A stretch of DNA of 64,000 nucleotides. Origin: Platanthera guangdongensis (taxonomy: Eukaryota > Streptophyta > Magnoliopsida > Asparagales > Orchidaceae). The notes under the pieces were generated by a model, which worked only from the letters and a program-made list of their open reading frames with translations, was not told the origin of the DNA and ran no database searches. Location of the stretch: assembly GCA_039583875.1 (NCBI GenBank), contig CM077162.1:168163220-168227219 (forward strand), given 5' to 3'. A program made the translations under genes and the position numbers. How positions within the stretch are numbered: position 1 is the stretch's first letter; every line of letters starts with the position of its first letter. Shown one piece after another: positions 58,470-64,000 of this stretch.

Positions 58470-59937
58470 CTATCCGAGCTCATCAGTATTGTGCTGAATT
58501 TCTGCAAAGCCTCTACTCATTTCTTTTTCAAGAGCAGAAACTTTCTCTTGAACAATCTTCAAGGAGTCATAAAAATATTTTCTCAGGTCTAGCAGCATCT
58601 GTTCTATCTTACCTAGAAGATCATTTGCAGCAGGAGTTGGAGTTACAGTATGAGGAACTAGAGGAGGAGCAGACCATGGAGTAATCTCTTCAATGATTAC
58701 AGAGCTGTTAGCTCTAGTAGTGTGAATCAGAGTATCTCCTTATTCATCAATGAAGGTGGGAAGAGAGAAGTCCAAGCTCTTCAGAGGAGCTTCAACTAGT
58801 TCTGGGGTCTGCTCTTTCTCATCAGAAATCAGTATGGTCTCATCTTTCTCTTTGTCAACAGCAGGAGATCGGTGAATAGGGGATTCTTTAGATGGAGTAT
58901 GAGTGGGTGATGGTACTGGAGTTTGTTCCATGGATGGTTCTGTAGGTTGTTATTTTTAGAGGGGAGGAAGAGGCTCTTCAGAGCTTAGTTCTTCAATGAT
59001 CTGGTTAATGGCTTCAGCAGTAGAGAGTATGGTCTCTTGTACTTGAGTATCTGATGGAGTTTCTTTTGGAGTGGTTGGAGGGAGAGAAGCAATAGCAGGT
59101 GAAGTACGTATTCTTTCTTCTAGAACAGAAGTAGCAGGCTCCCCCTCAGCAGCTGCACTAGATGTGTTGGCAATATGAGGTTCAGAGGAAGATGGAGTCC
59201 TGTCCTCTACAGCTGTATGTTCATGAGCTAAAGCACCCTCGGTAGGATTCAGCAACATCAGTTCCCATCTCTGAATGGAAGAGATTGATACTTTCTTCAT
59301 ATGGTGGAGAGTTGTTCCTTTGGAGAAATAAAAAACTTCTGGATTTATCTCATGCAGTAGCAGAGAGATGATCCTGGCATAGTTAGGTGCCTTGATGCTC
59401 TCCCTTATTTTATCAAGAATCAACATACCAAATTGAAATCATTTTTTGAAGATTATGACAGTCATGATATCAAATAGATCAAAAGAGATATCCCTTATGG
59501 AACTTGTCTTACACAGGAGTATCTTGCCAATGATGGTCACAAGGAATTTGCTTTCAGGGTTGAGGTCTGGTCGATGAATGGAAAGAACTTCTGTTGATAG
59601 TCCACAAAAACTGCAAGCTCTGTCAGAATCTTCATGAGTTAGAGCATCTTTTACATCAACTACAGGTAGCCGAAGAAGTGTGGAGATAGAGGTCCTAGTA
59701 AGCTTGATCTTAATTCCCTTGACTTTTGACTTAAGGACTTTACCATTCCTTCTCACTTTGATATTTTTAAAAGAATTCTTCAACTTCAGGGAAAAGTATT
59801 TTGCAGGGCTGCTGGAGAACGAAGATCAAGCCGGCGGTGTTGAGAAGAATAAGAAGATTTTGGGAATCATCTGAGAGTTCGGCAATACCGACGACAACGA
59901 GTCCACTACCAATCCCAACTTTGGAAGACGGTGTCAT
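58470..59937 (-). pseudogene. Element E: 3' ORF
   Basis: Minus strand, likely ATG at 59937 (MTPSSKVGIGSG). A frameshift near 59770-59780 and a stop near 59439 break it. The shared domain is readable (GKVLKSKVKGIKIKLTRTSI, LVTIIGKILLCKTSS, KAPNYARIISLLL), closest in wording to C. A Ser/Thr/Glu-rich acidic section and a coiled-coil-like end (DSLKIVQEKVSALEKEM) follow, with TAG at 58470-58472. The C-terminal third present in C is absent or lies beyond the junction. Confidence 0.68.
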
Positions 59938-60432
59938 AGTCCAGAGAGATGAGAGAAATAACTACATGGGAGAAGACGACGGCGTGCTCTGCGACAACGA
60001 CGGAAGAGGAAAAGACTTGCTTCTTTCTCGAGAGGGAGGGTTTTTGAAATCGTGTAGAAAATGAAATTCAGTTTTTCTATATATATATAACTCTAACTAT
60101 CGATGATTAAAGAAGAAATTAATCGAACATACCTTAGAAAATGGCCGTATAAGCTTCGGGTTACGAATTTGAGAAATTGTCTTCCTATTTCTCGAGTGGA
60201 CCGGCAGTACTCGAGTGAGATAATGATGGTACTCGAGTGATATCATTATACTTCTCGAGAGGAAACTCATTACTCGAGTAGTATTACTCGAGTGACTTAT
60301 TGAGTTCTCGAGTAGTCTAAGTATCATACTCGAGTAGTCATTTTTTTACTCGAGAAATTATGTCTAAACTTCAGAAATTTTGATTTTTGACGTATTCCTT
60401 GATCTCAGAGCTATGTTGTGAGTCCTCCTTCT
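59938..60432 (-). promoter_or_regulatory. Element E: CTCGAG array and TATA ahead of the 3' ORF
   Basis: About ten CTCGAG (often ACTCGAGT) palindromes at 60170-60355, then minus-strand TTATATATATATAG at about 60078-60090, then the 3' ORF start 140 bases on. This is the same layout as B and C with a different word. Confidence 0.5.
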
Positions 60433-63169
60433 CTATTCTTCTTTGTTGAGCATTCCAAGGTATGTTTTGAAGAACGAGAACTTGGTCTCATCCAGCGGCT
60501 TTGTGAATATATCTTCAATCTGCCTGTCAGTTGGGACATATTGTAGATCTATGTCCCCATGCTCCACATGCTTCTGGATGAAGTGGTATCATAACTCTAT
60601 GTGCTTTGTACGGCTGTAAGAGACTGGGTTGTTGGCTATTGCAATCGAACTGTAGGAGTCGCAAAATAAATGAATGTTTTGAAACTCCATATTGCAGTCT
60701 TCAAACTGGTTCTTTATCCATAACAACTGTGCACAACAACTGCCTGTAGAGATATAATCTGACTCGTTTGTTGAAATTGCAACACAGTTTTGCTTCTTAC
60801 TACTCCAAGAAATGAGACTTCTTCCTAGGAATTGGCAAGTCCCGGAAGTGCTCTTCCTGTCATCTTTGCTACCTGCAAAATGTGCATCTGAAAAAACAAT
60901 TAGTTTGCTATCATTAATTCTTGCGTACCAAAAGCCAAGATTTGGTGTACCTTTAAGGTATCTCAAAATCTGCTTTACAGCAGCATAGTGAGATTCCTAA
61001 GAGTTCGCTTGAAATCTAGTACATACACATGTTGAGAACATTATGTCTGGTCTACTAACAGTAAGGTAGAGCAAAGATCTGATTATGCTTTTGTACTTGG
61101 TTTCGTCAAAAGGTTTCCCTTTCTCATCCTTGTCAAGAGACACAACTGAACCCATTGGAGTCCTCAAAGAGGTTGCGTTCTCCATTCCGAATTTCTTAAT
61201 TAGCTCCTTGGTGAACTTTGTCTGCGAGATGAAAATTCCATCTTCAGATTGTTTCACCTAAAGCCCTAAGAAATACTTCAGCTCTCCTATAATGTTTATT
61301 TCAAACTTCCCTTGCATATGTTTAGAAACCTTCTTGCAGAGGTTGTCGTCAGTAGAGCCAAAAATAATATCGTCGACATAGATTTGCACTAGTAAAATCT
61401 TGCCTTTTATTTCCCTAAGAAAAAAAGTCTTATTTATCTTTCCCATTGTGAACTTGTTCTCAAGAATAAAGCTAGACAACATCTCATACCAAGCTCGAGG
61501 ACCTTGTTTCAAACCATATAATGTTTTAGATAACAGATAAACATAATCAGGAAAGTTAGAGTCAACTAAACCTGGGGGTTGTTCCACATACACCTCTTCC
61601 TTTATGTCACCATTAAGGAAGGCAGACTTCACGTCAATCTGATAGACAGTGAAGCCCTTAAGATCAGAATATGCTAGGAATAGCCTGATTGCCTCCAGCC
61701 TTGCCACTGGAGCATACGTCTAGTCAAAGTCGATTCCTTCTTCTTGGCGATATCCTTTGGCGATGAGTATGGCCTTGTTCTTTATGATTATTCCATCCTC
61801 GTCCATCTTGTTCCTGTAGACCCACTTTGTCCCGATGACATTCTTACCTTTGGGTCTTGGAACAAGTTTCCATACTTGACAATGCTTGAACTGATTTAGT
61901 TTTTCTTCCATTGTCATTATCAATGACGTGTCTGAGTTTGCTTCCTCAAACTTCTTTGGTTCGACCTGTGAGAGAAAACTCAAATATAAATTCTTGTTAG
62001 ATGTACTTGTACAAGTTCTGACACCATCCCGGGGATCTCCTATGATTTGGTCCATTGGGTGATCCTTCAGATGTCTGAGCTCTAGAGTCCTTGCATCTGG
62101 AGTGTATTCAATCATGGGAGTGAATTCATCAACCTGGATGATTTCTTCACCTTGATCGTCAACCTCTCCAATCGGGGTTGGAGTGGTGATCTTGATGAAC
62201 TTTTCACCTTTTTTCTTCAATCGGCTCACCCAAGTAAAGTTCTTTCATCTTTGAACCTGCATCTTCAATGAACACACTAGAAGAGTTAATTTGCAGCAAG
62301 CTCGTCTCATCAAATATAACATGAATGGATTCATCTACAACCAGAGTTTTTCTATTAAATATTATATATGCCTTACTATGGATACTATACTCTACAAAAA
62401 TAACTTCAAAACTCTTTTCGCTAAATTTGGTAGTGTGATACTTGTCATTGTTAAGGATGAAGCACTTACAGCCAAAGATTCTAAAATATGAAACAGTCGG
62501 TTTCCTGCCCTTTAGAAGTTCGTAAGGTGTTTTATTATGGTTCTTGTTTATAAGTGTTCGATTTTGCACGTGGCACGCAGTGTTGACCGCTTCAGCCTAG
62601 AAGTATTCCGGTAGTGAAGCATCACTCAACATGGTCCTGCAGGCATCTATGAGTGTTTTATTCCTTCTCTCAGCTACTCTGTTCTGTTGAGGAGTACGAG
62701 GAGAGGAAAACTCATGAAAGATACCTAAGCTTTCACAAAATTATATCAAGGATCCAGACTTCAACTCTGTTCCATTGTGACTTCTGATTTTGACTACAGA
62801 GTAGTTGTATTCATTCTGTACTTGCCTGACAAAACTAGTAAATATGTCAAAGGTATCTGACTTGTGTTTTAGAAAAAACACCCACACAAAACACGAGTAA
62901 TCATCAACAATAACTAATGTATAATCCTTACCTCCCAAACGTCTAACTTGCAGTGGACCGAACAAGTCCATATGAAGTAGATGTAAACATCCATTAGAAT
63001 CTTTGCTAATAATGCTTTTAAAGATAACCCTTGTTTGCTTGCCTTTTACATATGCGTGACAAGATCTATCTTTAGCGTATTTGACATTTGGGGCATCACG
63101 TACTAAATTTAGAGAAAATAATTTATGTTGGGTATTGTATCCACAATTACCTGGATTTGAGGAAGCCAC
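60433..63169 (-). pseudogene. pol: Element E: pol (integrase, RT, RNase H), protease deleted
   Basis: Begins at a gag-pol boundary like that of C: TGACAG|GTGGC on the minus strand with a stop codon just before. It then jumps into GAG-pre-integrase (HKLFSLNLVRDAP), so protease is deleted. Integrase shows HMDLFGP and IRSHNGTEL, where the second Asp of the usual SDHGTE is replaced. RT keeps YVDD ([14 protein letters not shown]) and has [13 protein letters not shown]; RNase H shows FSDAHFAG (Asp to His), AISTNESDYIST and FCDSYSSI. Stops near 62741, 61720, 61258, 60997 and 60589, and a shift near 62215. The tail [10 protein letters not shown] ends at TAG 60433-60435. Confidence 0.85.
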
Positions 63170-63215
63170 CTGTCAAGCTAAGATGAATTCACAATGTATT
63201 TGATAAAATCTTTCA

Positions 63216-64000
63216 TGTTGTGCTTGCAGTTATTCCACACTAAGTACACACCAATGTCAGGATGCAGTAGGTCAATATACACGGGTCTGCACGACGTAAT
63301 CCCTCGTTGAGCAGATCAGTGTGTTGGCCTACGTGTACTCTCTCTATTGGAGTGCACTTACTTTCAAGTATAGGGCTGTGTTAAGGCAAGAGCAGACAAG
63401 GAGCAAGGATGGGTCAAGGAGCACCTCATGGGTGGAAAGACGAAAAATCGTCTTAGTGTAAATCGACGAGAATCATTGGCTGATTCTCGCCGACTCGATA
63501 TAGCTACTTCAAAGCGAGCAACTCTGATGCTAAGTAATAATCGACGAGAATAACCAAGTGATTCTCGCCGAATCGTCGAGAATCACTGGCTGATTCTCGC
63601 CGACTCGACCCGGCTAAATCAGAGCATGCAATCAAGTCAACATCGACGAGAATCATCTTTTATTCTCGCTGAATCGACGAGAATCAAGGTGATTCTCGTC
63701 GATTCGACGAGAATCACCTTCGATTCTCGCCGATTTTGACTTGGGCAATTTTCTGGAAACTGCTGGACCGGATTCTGCCGCTGGCACTGTTTTGAACCGA
63801 AATTAAGGTTTCTTCTGGTGGGACCCATAACGGTCATAAAAGAGTATTTCACTGTATAAATACACGCGTATTTTTGAACAGTAGATTAGCGAAAAAGATT
63901 TGAAAAAGACGAGCCGCGACGTGACCTAGATCGCGACTTCCGCTCCGCCGCCGCCGCCGTCGCCGCTCAAGCAAGTTGATCGCCGGTCTTGATCGTGGTT
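63216..64000 (+). repeat. Element G: probable start of another LTR, with word array and TATA box
   Basis: Possible LTR start TGTTG at 63216 where E's reading ends; the end is outside the window. Bases 63428-63740 hold about ten TCGACGAGAATC / GATTCTCGTCGA / GATTCTCGCCGA words in both orientations. A clear TATA box TATAAATA is at 63855-63862, followed by a CCG-rich leader (GCCGCCGCCGCCGTCGCCG). The layout matches the LTR promoters of C and X. With no second LTR or target duplication visible, the call rests on promoter layout and the break in E. Confidence 0.45.

Larger units (their letters stand above)
58461..63215 (-). mobile_element. Element E: decayed Sirevirus-like copia element, both ends missing
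   Basis: Minus-strand order is pol (63169 to 60433), CTCGAG array, TATA, 3' ORF (59937 to 58470). No LTR of its own is in the window. On the left it meets X's LTR at 58460/58461; on the right it is cut at about 63215 by what looks like another LTR. Most simply, X and G both inserted into E, so E is the oldest layer, but no target duplications are visible to prove it. Confidence 0.75.

Overview
This is a gene-poor plant nuclear DNA window made almost entirely of nested LTR retrotransposons. The evidence is plant-type Ty1/copia Gag-Pol proteins with an extra open reading frame after pol (Sirevirus-like), an Athila-like Ty3/gypsy element primed by tRNA-Asp, and a chromovirus-type Ty3/gypsy element primed by initiator tRNA-Met. 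I see no host gene, rRNA, tRNA gene, CRISPR array or bacterial feature. Nearly all coding regions carry stops or frameshifts.

Layout. The backbone is an Athila-like gypsy element on the minus strand (element X). Its 3' LTR ends at 1072, its pol is split between 2983-3099 and 23735-27610, its gag continues at 53973-55205, its tRNA-Asp primer site is at 55344-55361, and its 5' LTR runs 55368-58460. Element A, a chromovirus-type gypsy on the plus strand (3100-23734, target duplication CGAGT), sits in X's integrase region. Element B, a copia (5593-16944), sits in the 5' leader of A and has an abnormal right junction. Element D, a copia (27616-53967, target duplication TGGAG), splits X's gag. Element C, a copia (33716-46977, target duplication GAAAC), splits D's reverse transcriptase. 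To the right, a decayed minus-strand copia (E, 58461-63215) abuts X and is cut by the probable start of another LTR (G, 63216-64000). By-eye LTR divergence fits the nesting: C about 1 percent, B about 2 percent, D and X about 7 to 9 percent, A about 10 percent.

How the parts work together. Each element has LTRs with promoter and RNA-end signals, a tRNA primer site, Gag with zinc knuckles, and Pol (protease, integrase, reverse transcriptase, RNase H, in copia or gypsy order). The four copia elements also carry a long, fast-diverging 3' ORF with a shared N-terminal domain, located between pol and the 3' LTR.

The most unusual feature is a set of dense, family-specific arrays of short CpG-containing words, mostly built around TCGA: TGTCGACA in C, TCGACGAA in D, TCGACGAT in B, ACTCGAGT in E, TCGACGAGAATC in G, and GACACGGGCGTGTC in A and X. 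The arrays lie just upstream of TATA boxes in several LTRs. In the copia elements they lie again upstream of a second TATA-like box before the 3' ORF. A conserved intron-like segment around the gag stop codon, with phase-0 GT and AG ends, is a second candidate for undescribed biology. All similarity statements are from reading motifs by eye; no database search was run.
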